DNA of 13,676 bases from a bacterium UBA2214 (lineage in GTDB: Bacteria > Zhuqueibacterota > Zhuqueibacteria > Residuimicrobiales > Residuimicrobiaceae). Of the stretch, positions 7,054 through 13,676 are shown piece after piece (within the stretch, counting starts at the first letter, position 1; the number at the start of each line of letters is the position of its first letter). The stretch lies in NCBI GenBank assembly GCA_002327255.1, contig DCUM01000110.1, positions 23,692 to 37,367 on the forward strand, read 5' to 3'. The position numbers were made by a program, and so were the translations under genes. The notes under the pieces were generated by a model, which saw only the letters and a list, made by a program, of their open reading frames with translations, was not told the origin of the DNA and did no database searches.

Positions 7054-8316
7054 ATGCAACTCAAATACGGCAAGGATACCATTTCGCTGATGCCGGATAC
7101 CGGTGTCGCCTGGAATGTTCTGCCCGAGCAGATTCCAGGCGACTTTTCTGTCTCCGGACCCCGGCTCGTCAAGGAGGCGGTGGCCGATCTGGTCAACCAG
7201 TTGGACGCCTTTCCCATACCCTCCCGGCCGCGCCTCCTGCTGATCGTCCCGGATCATACGCGGCGCTGCCGTCTCGAAGAGATTCTGGCCGGGTTGTTGC
7301 CGGCCCTGGAAAAAAAGTACGATGCGGATATCCGCATCCTCGTGGCCAACGGCAGTCATGTGCTTCAACCCGAGGCGCTGCTGCGCGAAGTAGTCGGAGA
7401 AGCGGTCTGTGCGCGCCATGCGGTGCTGCAGCATGACGCATTGGATGACGTCCAACTGGCCGATCTCGGGACGACGACTTTTGGCACACCGGTACGACTC
7501 AACCGGCTGGTGATCGAATCCGATTTTGTCATCACCATCGGCGCTATTCTCTACCATTATTTTGCCGGATTCGGCGGCGGGCCCAAAATGCTCCTTCCCG
7601 GCGTAGCGGGACTGGAGTCCATACGGATCAATCACCGGCGCACCCTGGATCCCGTGAGCGGACTGTTTCATCACGATTGTCAGGAAGGCAACATCGTCAC
7701 CAATCCCGTTTTCATCGATCTGGCACAGGTTGTCCACTTTGTTCCGCATGCCCTCTCCCTGCAGGTGGTACTCTCTCCGCAGGGGGAGATCGTGGAAGCG
7801 GCAGCGGGTCCCATCCTTCCCATTCACCGGCGGCTCACGGAACGGGTGCGTCAAATTTACGCCTTGCCCATTGACGATCGCGCCGATGTGGTGATCGCAA
7901 GTGCAGGAGGGTATCCCGCGGATGTCAACCTCATTCAATCCCACAAGTCCATTCATCACGCCTGTCAGGCCTTGAAACCGGCCGGAACGCTCATCGTGCT
8001 GGCCGAATGCGCGCAGGGGATCGGCTCCAGTTATTTTATGCGCTATTTTACCGGCGCGACATCGTGCGAAATGGGACTGCAGTTGCTCCGCGATTATCAG
8101 ATCAATGGCCACACGGCGTTGGCGCTGCGCCGCAAAACCGAGACAGCGCGGATCATCCTCGTCTCCGGACTCGATGCGGACGCGGTGAGACAGACGGGCA
8201 TGCACGCGGCCGCCTCCTTTGCGGAGGCCTGGGCCATGACGGCACCCCATCTCCCTGCCGGCGCCCGGGGGTATATTCTGCCCGACAGTTCAAAATTTGT
8301 CCCCATACAACGATGA
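7054..8316 (+). CDS. larA: LarA-family nickel-pincer 2-hydroxyacid racemase/epimerase
   Basis: This 420-residue protein belongs to the lactate racemase (LarA) superfamily, which uses a nickel pincer nucleotide to interconvert stereoisomers of 2-hydroxyacids. Its residues match the Lactobacillus plantarum enzyme as I remember it. DHTR at 67-70 corresponds to D72/R75. H102 (in ANGSH) and H168 (in LYHYFAGFGGGPK) correspond to the catalytic H108/H174. K178 corresponds to the cofactor-attaching K184, and H194 to nickel ligand H200. Q295 and K298 are kept. The position of Y294 is Ile here, and the region of W358 reads INGHTA without Trp. The substrate may therefore not be lactate, and the symbol is at family level only. 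The start follows the peroxiredoxin stop by 16 nt and has only a weak ribosome binding site, which fits coupled translation. No larB, larC or larE cofactor genes are in the window. Confidence 0.87.
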   Translation: MQLKYGKDTISLMPDTGVAWNVLPEQIPGDFSVSGPRLVKEAVADLVNQLDAFPIPSRPRLLLIVPDHTRRCRLEEILAGLLPALEKKYDADIRILVANGSHVLQPEALLREVVGEAVCARHAVLQHDALDDVQLADLGTTTFGTPVRLNRLVIESDFVITIGAILYHYFAGFGGGPKMLLPGVAGLESIRINHRRTLDPVSGLFHHDCQEGNIVTNPVFIDLAQVVHFVPHALSLQVVLSPQGEIVEAAAGPILPIHRRLTERVRQIYALPIDDRADVVIASAGGYPADVNLIQSHKSIHHACQALKPAGTLIVLAECAQGIGSSYFMRYFTGATSCEMGLQLLRDYQINGHTALALRRKTETARIILVSGLDADAVRQTGMHAAASFAEAWAMTAPHLPAGARGYILPDSSKFVPIQR

Positions 8317-8423
8317 CATTTGTTTAGACCTCGAATGCTTCGGTGGACTCTGCGACCGCTTGACAAGGGTCATGTCGGTGGAGTGATGAAGGACACCAAA
8401 CCATGTAATCAATAGGAGCCGAG

Positions 8424-9890
8424 ATGGAAAAAAAGAAGACTTCGCTGTTATCCTCTTTTCCGCGCGTCTTTTGGGTGGCGAATGTGATGGAGCTGTTTGA
8501 GCGGGCCGCCTATTATGGCATGAATTCGATATTGGCGATCTATCTCTCCAACAGCGTCCAGGAAGGCGGGTTGGGATTTTCCGAGCAGTCGGTGGGCTTT
8601 TTGCAGAGCCTGGTGTACGCCATGACCTATATCGTTCCCATATTGGGGGGTGCGCTGGCGGACCGCTACGGCTACCGGCGCATGCTGATGATCGCGTTTT
8701 CCCTGCTGACCGCGGGATACTATATCTCGGGTAACGTCTCGCAATACGGCGTGGTCTTTTCCAGTCTGCTCCTGCTCGCCACCGGCGCCGGACTCTTCAA
8801 ACCGATCATTTCGGGAACGCTGGCGCGTACGACCAATGAGGAGAACTCTGGATTTGGTTTTGGCATCTATTACTGGATGATCAATCTCGGCGCTTTTCTG
8901 GCGCCGCTTCTGGTGAGCTATTTGAAAGGCTTCTCCTGGTCCCTGGTGTTTACGGTTTCCGCCATCTACTGCGCCCTGATGCTGCTGCCTACCATCTTTC
9001 TCTATAAAGACCCGCCCAAACCGGAGAACAAAAAGACCCTGCGCCAGGTGCTGGGCGGGGCGGCGATGGTACTGGCCGATGCCCGCTTCATGCTGATGAT
9101 TTTCGTCTACTCCTGTTTCTGGATTCTCTATTTTCAGCAATTCGGCTCCGTGTTATGGTTTTTGCGCGATTTCGTCGACAAGGCGCCGGTCGACGCCTTC
9201 TTCGCGTTACTGGGCATCCCCCTGCGTTTCGATGTTGAACACGTCACGGTCATCAACGCCGGGACCATCATCCTGCTGCAGGTGCTGGTCAGTCGCCTGG
9301 TGAAAAACATCAAAGCCTTGCCGACCATGGTGACCGGCATCTTCTTCGGCTCCCTGGGCTTTGTCTTTCTGGCATTTGCGCAAACGCCATGGATTTTCAT
9401 CCTCGGCCTCGTCGTTTTTTCCATCGGCGAGATGACCGCGCATCCGAAATATTACAGCTATATCGGTCTGATTGCCCCCGCCGACAAGAAGGCGGTCTAC
9501 ATGGGCTACGCCTTCCTCTACGGGGTCATTGGCAGTCTGGTCGGTTCCAACCTCGGCGGTCTGATGTATGGGAAGATTCTCAAACCGCTGGTCGGCAAGG
9601 CGGATGTCGCGGCAACCGTGCGCGAATTTTGGCTTATCTTTGCGGTGCTGGGTCTGGTGACGATGGTGGGATTGCTGTTATATAACAAATATTTCAGCGC
9701 GGACACGGAAGCGACGCGTCACCGCGCCAAACGCATCATGATGTTCATCTATGGTTTGCTCGTGGTCGCGGGCGCTGCGTTCCTCATTAACGCACTCTCC
9801 GCTCCGGAAATCGCCTATAAAACCATGGTGCAATCTATTATTCTCCTGGCCGTGGGCAGCGGAGGATTGTTGGTGAGCCTGCGGCGCTGA
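8424..9890 (+). CDS. POT/PTR2-family proton-coupled peptide transporter (MFS)
   Basis: This 488-residue inner-membrane protein of the major facilitator superfamily should import di- or tripeptides with protons. Family marks are clear: the ExxER motif in TM1 as E23-L-F-E26-R27 followed by YYG (30-32), an MFS motif A-like GGALADRYGYRR at 75-86, K126 in GAGLFKPIIS on TM4, and the PTR2 signature around GIYYWMINLG (147-156). FWILYFQQFGSVLW lies at TM7 and SIGEMTAHP on TM10. About twelve to fourteen hydrophobic segments are visible. The stretch around DKAPVDAFFALLGIPLRFDVEHV sits between TM7 and TM8. GGAG at 8415-8418 is 5 nt before the ATG. It follows the LarA-family gene by 107 nt with no terminator seen, so read-through is possible. 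Substrate range is unknown; some POT members carry nitrate or other small molecules. Confidence 0.92.
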   Translation: MEKKKTSLLSSFPRVFWVANVMELFERAAYYGMNSILAIYLSNSVQEGGLGFSEQSVGFLQSLVYAMTYIVPILGGALADRYGYRRMLMIAFSLLTAGYYISGNVSQYGVVFSSLLLLATGAGLFKPIISGTLARTTNEENSGFGFGIYYWMINLGAFLAPLLVSYLKGFSWSLVFTVSAIYCALMLLPTIFLYKDPPKPENKKTLRQVLGGAAMVLADARFMLMIFVYSCFWILYFQQFGSVLWFLRDFVDKAPVDAFFALLGIPLRFDVEHVTVINAGTIILLQVLVSRLVKNIKALPTMVTGIFFGSLGFVFLAFAQTPWIFILGLVVFSIGEMTAHPKYYSYIGLIAPADKKAVYMGYAFLYGVIGSLVGSNLGGLMYGKILKPLVGKADVAATVREFWLIFAVLGLVTMVGLLLYNKYFSADTEATRHRAKRIMMFIYGLLVVAGAAFLINALSAPEIAYKTMVQSIILLAVGSGGLLVSLRR

Positions 9891-9902
9891 TCAGGGACCG
9901 GG

Positions 9903-9941
9903 TTTCCGGGCAGTGTGGGATTCGGTCTGTGATCCCGGAAA
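9903..9941. repeat. Inverted repeat downstream of the peptide transporter
   Basis: TTTCCGGG at 9903-9910 is perfectly complementary to CCCGGAAA at 9934-9941, with a 23-nt loop; an alternative inner pairing is GGGAT (9917-9921) with ATCCC (9932-9936). It begins 12 nt after the transporter stop. No T run follows on the plus strand, so it is not a standard intrinsic terminator. It could instead protect the mRNA 3' end or aid rho-dependent ending. Confidence 0.4.
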
Positions 9942-9989
9942 AGAGCTGAATTTGGTATCTCATCAATCATTGGTTTTATGCAAAAACGG

Positions 9990-10017
9990 AAAAAAGGGCA
10001 GGGCGAGCAGCCTGCCC
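9990..10017 (-). terminator. Intrinsic terminator of the minus-strand flavodoxin gene
   Basis: Read on the minus strand, GGGCAGG (10017-10011), an 8-nt loop and CCTGCCC (10002-9996) form a perfect 7-bp GC-rich stem, followed at once by six T residues (9995-9990). It lies about 48 nt beyond the flavodoxin stop codon, the right place and orientation for that gene. The plus strand has no T run after the stem. Confidence 0.88.
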
Positions 10018-10064
10018 GCCCTGGTACAGTTCCGGGTTATCCGGGTTGGGGATGGACTCCTTGA

Positions 10065-10622
10065 TCAGTCTGCGGAGGGGGCCTGTTCGACAGGCACATT
10101 CAGGAGCGTTTGCCGCAGCGCCGCAGCCCATTGACGGATATAATCCCAATCACGGGTATCGACACTGCCACTGGTCGGCAGTCCGGATTTTTCAAGGACG
10201 CGGCGCATCAGGTTCTTCATAACCGGATTGAGACGATCAAAGTCGATTTTGCCGCCAAAAGCTTCCAGGGCGATGGGTTTGAGGACGGGATATTTTTGCA
10301 ACAGCTGCGGGATATACTGATTTTTGACGGCTTCGCGCCCTGTTTCACAATTTGCCGACAGACATACCAGGAAAAGGGCGAAGGGTTTGTCGCGCAACTC
10401 ATGACGATGCCGGGTTAAAAAGTCGACCATATTGGCCATCGTATGCTCGGCGCGTACCGAACTGCCAAGAACCACACCGTCAAAGGCGTCGATCGCTTCG
10501 ACGTCATCGATGGATTGCAGATCGACGACAAAGGATTTATCTTCGCTGAGTACGGATTTTATCTCTTCAGCAACTTCACGGGTTGTGCCGTAACCGCTGC
10601 TGTAGGCGACCAAAATTTTCAT
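10065..10622 (-). CDS. Flavodoxin-domain protein, HemG-like (menaquinone-dependent protoporphyrinogen oxidase family)
   Basis: This 185-residue protein has a flavodoxin fold and the length of E. coli HemG (181 residues). It begins MKILVAYSSGYGTTREVAEEI, where SSGYGTT (8-14) is the phosphate-binding loop for FMN. FDGVVLGSSVRAEH follows, as in the HemG flavin-ring loop region (IGASIRYGH). The C-terminus has GSVDTRDWDYIRQWA, matching the DTRKE..YTDWEQV..FA pattern of HemG. Reading frame continues upstream of the chosen ATG for 34 codons, but that part is not flavodoxin-like and overlaps the promoter region, so I start at 10622. The ribosome binding site is weak. The long insertion with NLMRRVLEKSG is also HemG-like. 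No other haem genes are near, so activity on protoporphyrinogen is plausible but unproven; a general flavodoxin reductase partner role is the alternative. Confidence 0.82.
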   Translation of the reverse strand: MKILVAYSSGYGTTREVAEEIKSVLSEDKSFVVDLQSIDDVEAIDAFDGVVLGSSVRAEHTMANMVDFLTRHRHELRDKPFALFLVCLSANCETGREAVKNQYIPQLLQKYPVLKPIALEAFGGKIDFDRLNPVMKNLMRRVLEKSGLPTSGSVDTRDWDYIRQWAAALRQTLLNVPVEQAPSAD

Positions 10623-10642
10623 ATGTACAACCTGATCCTGGA

Positions 10643-10673
10643 TTGATAAAACAGGTGCGGTGCATGCTACAAT
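10643..10673. promoter_or_regulatory. Candidate divergent promoter pair between flavodoxin and radical SAM genes
   Basis: On the plus strand TTGATA (10643-10648, 5 of 6 to the -35 consensus) and TACAAT (10668-10673, 5 of 6 to the -10) are 19 nt apart, with TGC just before the -10 as in extended -10 promoters. On the minus strand nearly the same bases read TTGTAG (10672-10667) and TATCAA (10648-10643) with an 18-nt spacer, but with poorer matches (3 and 4 of 6). The plus-strand assignment is fair; the minus-strand one is weak. Confidence 0.42.
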
Positions 10674-10737
10674 GAATGCCACCTTGTTTCTTTCTAAACG
10701 TTTATAACAAACGCGATCAACCAATAAATTCCTGCAA

Positions 10738-12072
10738 ATGATGCATATTGTTCTCCTCCAGCCACCTTTTGAAGATTTTTATGCCACACCGATCCGTTTC
10801 TATCCGCTCGGACTGGCGTATGTCGCAGCGGTCTTGCGCCGGCAGGGCCACACGGTTACCCTGCTCGATGCGCTGACGCCGTTGCGCAAGCGTACGCTGG
10901 CTTTGCCACACGCCTTCTCGTATCTGAAAGATCATTTGCAAAACACGCCGCATTTTTTTCGTCACTATTGCCGTTATGGCAGGGAGGACGATGCCCTGTT
11001 GCAAGAGATCGCCGCGCTGCGTGCGGATGTCGTCGGCATTACGGCCCAATTTACCGCTTATTACAAGAATGTCCATGAACTGGCCACGCGGATCAAAACG
11101 GAATTGGGGGTGGCGGTGATGGTGGGGGGCAATCACGCCACCGCATTTCCCGAAGAGATACGGCGGCGCACGCCGGCCATCGATGCCGTGGTCTCCGGGC
11201 CGGCTGAGAACGGCCTGGCTTCCGCCCTGGCGCGCCTGAATATTCCCGCGCCGCTGCCATCCGTCGACTGGCGCGAGATGCCCCCGGCCCACGATCTGAT
11301 CCCGGGCGATGCTTACCGCATCGGCGTGAAAAATTATGCTTCCCTGATCGCCAGCCGCGGCTGTCCCGTCGGCTGTGCGTTCTGCTCGGTGCAAAACATG
11401 TTCGGCAAACGGATTCAGTGTCGTACCGTTGCGTCGGTTGTGGCCGAGATGTCATACCTCTACCACGAAAGACAGGTTCGGATTTTTAATTTTGAAGACG
11501 ACCATCTCACCGCCAATCGCGCCTGGTTTATGGCATTCCTGCAGGCCATTGAGCAGGACGCTTCCCTCGAAGAGATCGAATTGACGGCCATGAATGGCCT
11601 CTGTTACGCCACACTGGACGGGGAAGTGCTGGCGTCGATGTGGCGCGCGGGGTTCCGTCGCCTGAATCTCTCCCTGGTGACGCAGAGCGCAGCGTTGCGC
11701 AAGATCTATCAGAGACCGGACCGGGGCGTCGATATCGAGCCCGTCGTTCGGACGGCCCGGCGCCTGGGATTTCAGATCACGGTCTATCTGATCATGGGAT
11801 TGCCGGAACAGACGCGGGAGGAGATCAAACAGACCATCGATTACCTGCTGAGCCTGAATGTGCTGGTCGGGCCGTCGGTTTTTTATCTGCCCGCGGGGAG
11901 TCCTCTCATGCACAGGCTCAAGGTTTCCGCCGATATCCTGGCGGACTGGAATCTGTATCGTTCCTCCGCGTTCGCAGTTGCGACCGATCATGTATCGCGC
12001 GAGGAGTTGATCGCGTTATTCGTTTATGCCCGCGCTGAGAACCTGTCGCGGCTGGACGTCGATAGAGACTGA
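10738..12072 (+). CDS. B12-binding-domain radical SAM protein of unknown substrate
   Basis: This 444-residue enzyme should cleave S-adenosylmethionine with a [4Fe-4S] cluster to start a radical reaction. The N-terminal part (about 1-160) has the Rossmann-like pattern of cobalamin-binding domains: IVLLQPPFEDFY, YPLGLAYVAAVLRRQGHTVTLLDA, ADVVGIT and VMVGGNHATAFPEEI. No DxHxxG cobalamin-ligand motif is seen, which is common in BchE-like members. The radical SAM core has CPVGCAFC, so the cluster ligands are C209, C213 and C216. Further core signatures are FNFEDDHLTANR, LNLSLVTQSAALRK and ITVYLIMGLPEQTREEI. Its C-terminal tail after the core is short. Two ATGs (10738, 10741) lack a clear ribosome binding site. 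It stands alone: divergent from the flavodoxin gene and 99 nt before glutamine synthetase, which has its own promoter candidate. Methylation, ring formation or other radical chemistry are all possible. Confidence 0.9.
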   Translation: MMHIVLLQPPFEDFYATPIRFYPLGLAYVAAVLRRQGHTVTLLDALTPLRKRTLALPHAFSYLKDHLQNTPHFFRHYCRYGREDDALLQEIAALRADVVGITAQFTAYYKNVHELATRIKTELGVAVMVGGNHATAFPEEIRRRTPAIDAVVSGPAENGLASALARLNIPAPLPSVDWREMPPAHDLIPGDAYRIGVKNYASLIASRGCPVGCAFCSVQNMFGKRIQCRTVASVVAEMSYLYHERQVRIFNFEDDHLTANRAWFMAFLQAIEQDASLEEIELTAMNGLCYATLDGEVLASMWRAGFRRLNLSLVTQSAALRKIYQRPDRGVDIEPVVRTARRLGFQITVYLIMGLPEQTREEIKQTIDYLLSLNVLVGPSVFYLPAGSPLMHRLKVSADILADWNLYRSSAFAVATDHVSREELIALFVYARAENLSRLDVDRD

Positions 12073-12085
12073 GAGGCGATTTTGC

Positions 12086-12115
12086 TTGTCTGGTGTGAGC
12101 GAATTTGTGTATATT
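12086..12115 (+). promoter_or_regulatory. Candidate sigma-70-type promoter of glutamine synthetase
   Basis: TTGTCT (12086-12091, 4 of 6) and TATATT (12110-12115, 5 of 6) are separated by 18 nt and lie in the 99-nt gap before the gene. A start near 12122 would give a leader of about 50 nt. Within that leader TCGGG (12132-12136) and CCCGA (12142-12146) can form a 5-bp hairpin with loop ATCAA, upstream of the ribosome binding site. Confidence 0.5.
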
Positions 12116-12171
12116 GATGGTGCGAATCATATCGGGATCAACCCGAAAAGACCTGACTTGTGGAGGAATGC

Positions 12172-13676
12172 ATGAGTGTTTCGTACGCACTGACGAACCC
12201 GATTTCACTGATCGTCGACAAATCGCGGGATGAGTTCACCAGAAAGGACCTGGTGCGGGTGGTGGAAGAAAAACAGATTGAGCGTATAACATTACATTAC
12301 ACCGCCCTGGATGGCAAGCTCAAGGAACTGAAAATTCCGATCGCCAACCGGCAGCAGCTGGAGCATATCCTGGCCGATGGGGAGCGCGTTGATGGCTCCT
12401 CTCTTTTCAAGGGCATGGTGGATGCTTCGGTTTCCGATCTCTATGTCGTTCCGGTCTACCGCACCGCCTTTTTAAATCCGTTCGACAGCGGAAGTCTTGA
12501 TTTCATTTGCCGCTACCTCATGCACGACGGCTCGCTGGCGCCCTTTGCGCTGGACAATATTCTCAAAAATGCGCATGACCGGTTCAAGGAGAAAACGGGT
12601 TTTATTCTGCAAGCGCTTGGCGAACTGGAATTTTACCTCATGACCGATGCACCCAATGCCTTGTTCAAAGCCGACAAACAACGCGGCTATCATGCCTCGG
12701 CGCCATTCGTCAAGACCGGCAAGGTGCTCGACGAGATGGTGCGCTACATCACGCAGATTACCGGCGCCATCAAATACGCACATAGTGAAGTCGGTTATCT
12801 GGAAAAGGTGCGCAGCGATCTCGAGGAGATTCACGGAAAACGCGCTGAACAACTCGAGATCGAATTTCTGCCGACCCCGGTCGAAGATACCGGCGATAAT
12901 CTCGTGCTGGCCCGCTGGCTCATCCGCAATGTGGCTTACAAGTATGGCTGCGTGGCTACTTTTACACCCAAACTGGAAGAGGGCGTGGCGGGCAACGGGA
13001 TGCATGTCCATGTTGAGCTGATGCAAAACGGCAAAAATCAGATGCTGAATCCGGATGGGAAATTGTCTCAACATGCCCGAAAACTGGTGGGTGGATTCTG
13101 CACCTACGCGGACACCCTCACAGCGTTTGGCAATACCGTCTCATCGGCCTATTTGAGGCTGGTACCCAATCAGGAGGCGCCGACGCGGATTTGCTGGAGC
13201 GATTTCAACCGCTCCGCCATGATACGCGTTCCGTTGGGATGGGCGCAGGTAAACGACCTGGGACGAAAGCTCAATCCGCAGCAAACCGAGTCCGCTCAAA
13301 ACTCTGAAGGACGGCAAACCGTTGAATTGAGAAGTCCGGACGGCAGCGCGATTACGCACCTCTTGCTTGCCGGCATGACCATGGCCGCGGAGTGGGGCCT
13401 CTCCCATCCGGAAGCCCTTGATATCGCGGAGAAATTGTACGTCAAAGGCAATATTTTTGAAAATGCCGAATTGCTGAAACAACTGCCCGTTTTGCCGAAG
13501 AGCTGCGTGGAATCGGCACAACTGCTCCTGGACAAACGCGCCCTCTATGAGCGCCTGGATGTATTCCCGTCCAGTATCATCGAATACGTCGCCAGACTGC
13601 TCAAGATGGAACGGGATGAAAAAATGAACAAGTATCTGGCGGATTTACCGGCCGATGACCGCCTCCATGAGACGCG
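12172..13676 (+). CDS. glnA: Glutamine synthetase, Bacteroides-like ~500-residue type (3' end cut by window)
   Basis: The frame from ATG 12172 is open to the window edge (501 codons plus 2 nt). The enzyme joins ammonia and glutamate to glutamine using ATP and is the main entry of nitrogen. GGAGG (12162-12166) is 5 nt before this ATG; an ATG at 12168 is too close and out of frame. Catalytic-fold motifs occur in order: DGSS at 74-77, ELEF at 151-154 with the metal-ligand glutamates, EQLEIEFLP near 225-233, AGNGMHVH with H278, and YLRLVPNQEAP with R329 and E335. DFNRSA with R347 and VELRSPDGSA with R387 follow. R329, E335 and R347 sit 8 residues beyond R321, E327 and R339 of Salmonella GSI. The adenylylation-site tyrosine context of proteobacterial GSI was not seen. 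As I remember this type, few residues should be missing beyond the edge. Confidence 0.94.
   Translation, partial: MSVSYALTNPISLIVDKSRDEFTRKDLVRVVEEKQIERITLHYTALDGKLKELKIPIANRQQLEHILADGERVDGSSLFKGMVDASVSDLYVVPVYRTAFLNPFDSGSLDFICRYLMHDGSLAPFALDNILKNAHDRFKEKTGFILQALGELEFYLMTDAPNALFKADKQRGYHASAPFVKTGKVLDEMVRYITQITGAIKYAHSEVGYLEKVRSDLEEIHGKRAEQLEIEFLPTPVEDTGDNLVLARWLIRNVAYKYGCVATFTPKLEEGVAGNGMHVHVELMQNGKNQMLNPDGKLSQHARKLVGGFCTYADTLTAFGNTVSSAYLRLVPNQEAPTRICWSDFNRSAMIRVPLGWAQVNDLGRKLNPQQTESAQNSEGRQTVELRSPDGSAITHLLLAGMTMAAEWGLSHPEALDIAEKLYVKGNIFENAELLKQLPVLPKSCVESAQLLLDKRALYERLDVFPSSIIEYVARLLKMERDEKMNKYLADLPADDRLHET

Noticed and set aside
8360..8388. A perfect TTGACA (8360-8365) upstream of the peptide transporter.
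   Set aside because: No acceptable -10 element is found 16-19 nt downstream (GTGATG at a 17-nt spacing), so I do not call a promoter.
9913..10134. A 73-codon plus-strand frame after the peptide transporter.
   Set aside because: It crosses the minus-strand terminator and the 3' end of the flavodoxin gene and has no ribosome binding site or recognisable sequence.
10623..10724. A 34-residue N-terminal extension of the flavodoxin frame.
   Set aside because: The flavodoxin fold begins exactly at the internal Met; the extension is not conserved-looking and covers the divergent promoter region.
12091..12110. A possible sigma-54 promoter (TGGTGTG followed by TTTGTG) upstream of glutamine synthetase.
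   Set aside because: The distance between the GG and the would-be GC element is too long and the GC itself is missing, so the -24/-12 rule fails.
1..13676. Transposases, integrases, long direct repeats, tRNA or rRNA genes and CRISPR arrays.
   Set aside because: None were seen by reading both strands; the region reads as ordinary chromosome.

Overview
The window is about 13.7 kb of gene-dense bacterial chromosome with moderate-to-high GC. Most genes start at ATG about 5-7 nt after a GGAGG-like ribosome binding site. It holds ten genes: nine complete, and one glutamine synthetase that runs off the right edge. There are no tRNA or rRNA genes, insertion sequences, phage genes or CRISPR arrays. 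An outer-membrane TolC protein, a probable lipoprotein efflux adaptor and an RND pump show a diderm (Gram-negative type) cell. The glutamine synthetase resembles the roughly 500-residue type I remember from Bacteroides and relatives. Together with the base composition this suggests a member of the FCB superphylum or a similar lineage. That placement is inference, not a measurement.

Region 1 (4-6308) is a tripartite efflux operon: TetR regulator, TolC-type outer membrane channel, periplasmic adaptor, RND inner-membrane permease. The genes are co-directional with gaps of 20 and 25 nt and one ATGA overlap. A strong intrinsic terminator at 6321-6348 closes the operon. The TetR protein very likely represses its own operon from a promoter left of the window.

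Region 2 (about 6350-8316) has a promoter candidate, then an unusually long GC-rich 5' leader that can fold into several hairpins including a possible three-way junction. A Bcp-type peroxiredoxin follows and, 16 nt later, a LarA-family (nickel-pincer) 2-hydroxyacid racemase or epimerase. The LarA protein keeps the cofactor and catalytic histidine/lysine residues but differs at substrate-pocket positions, and no cofactor biosynthesis genes are nearby.

Region 3 (8424-10622) holds a POT/PTR2 proton-coupled peptide transporter and, convergent to it, a flavodoxin-fold HemG-like protein. The space between them contains an intrinsic terminator for the minus-strand gene.

Region 4 (10738-13676) starts at a divergent intergenic region where promoter-like hexamers overlap on the two strands. 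It then has an orphan cobalamin-binding-type radical SAM enzyme of unknown substrate and a glutamine synthetase with its own promoter candidate.

No stretch over 300 bases lacks a gene. The longest gaps are 6309-6575 (terminator, promoter, structured leader) and 9891-10064 (inverted repeat, minus-strand terminator). I see no clearly new multi-gene system. The best leads are the divergent LarA homologue, the structured leader before the peroxiredoxin, and the orphan radical SAM enzyme.
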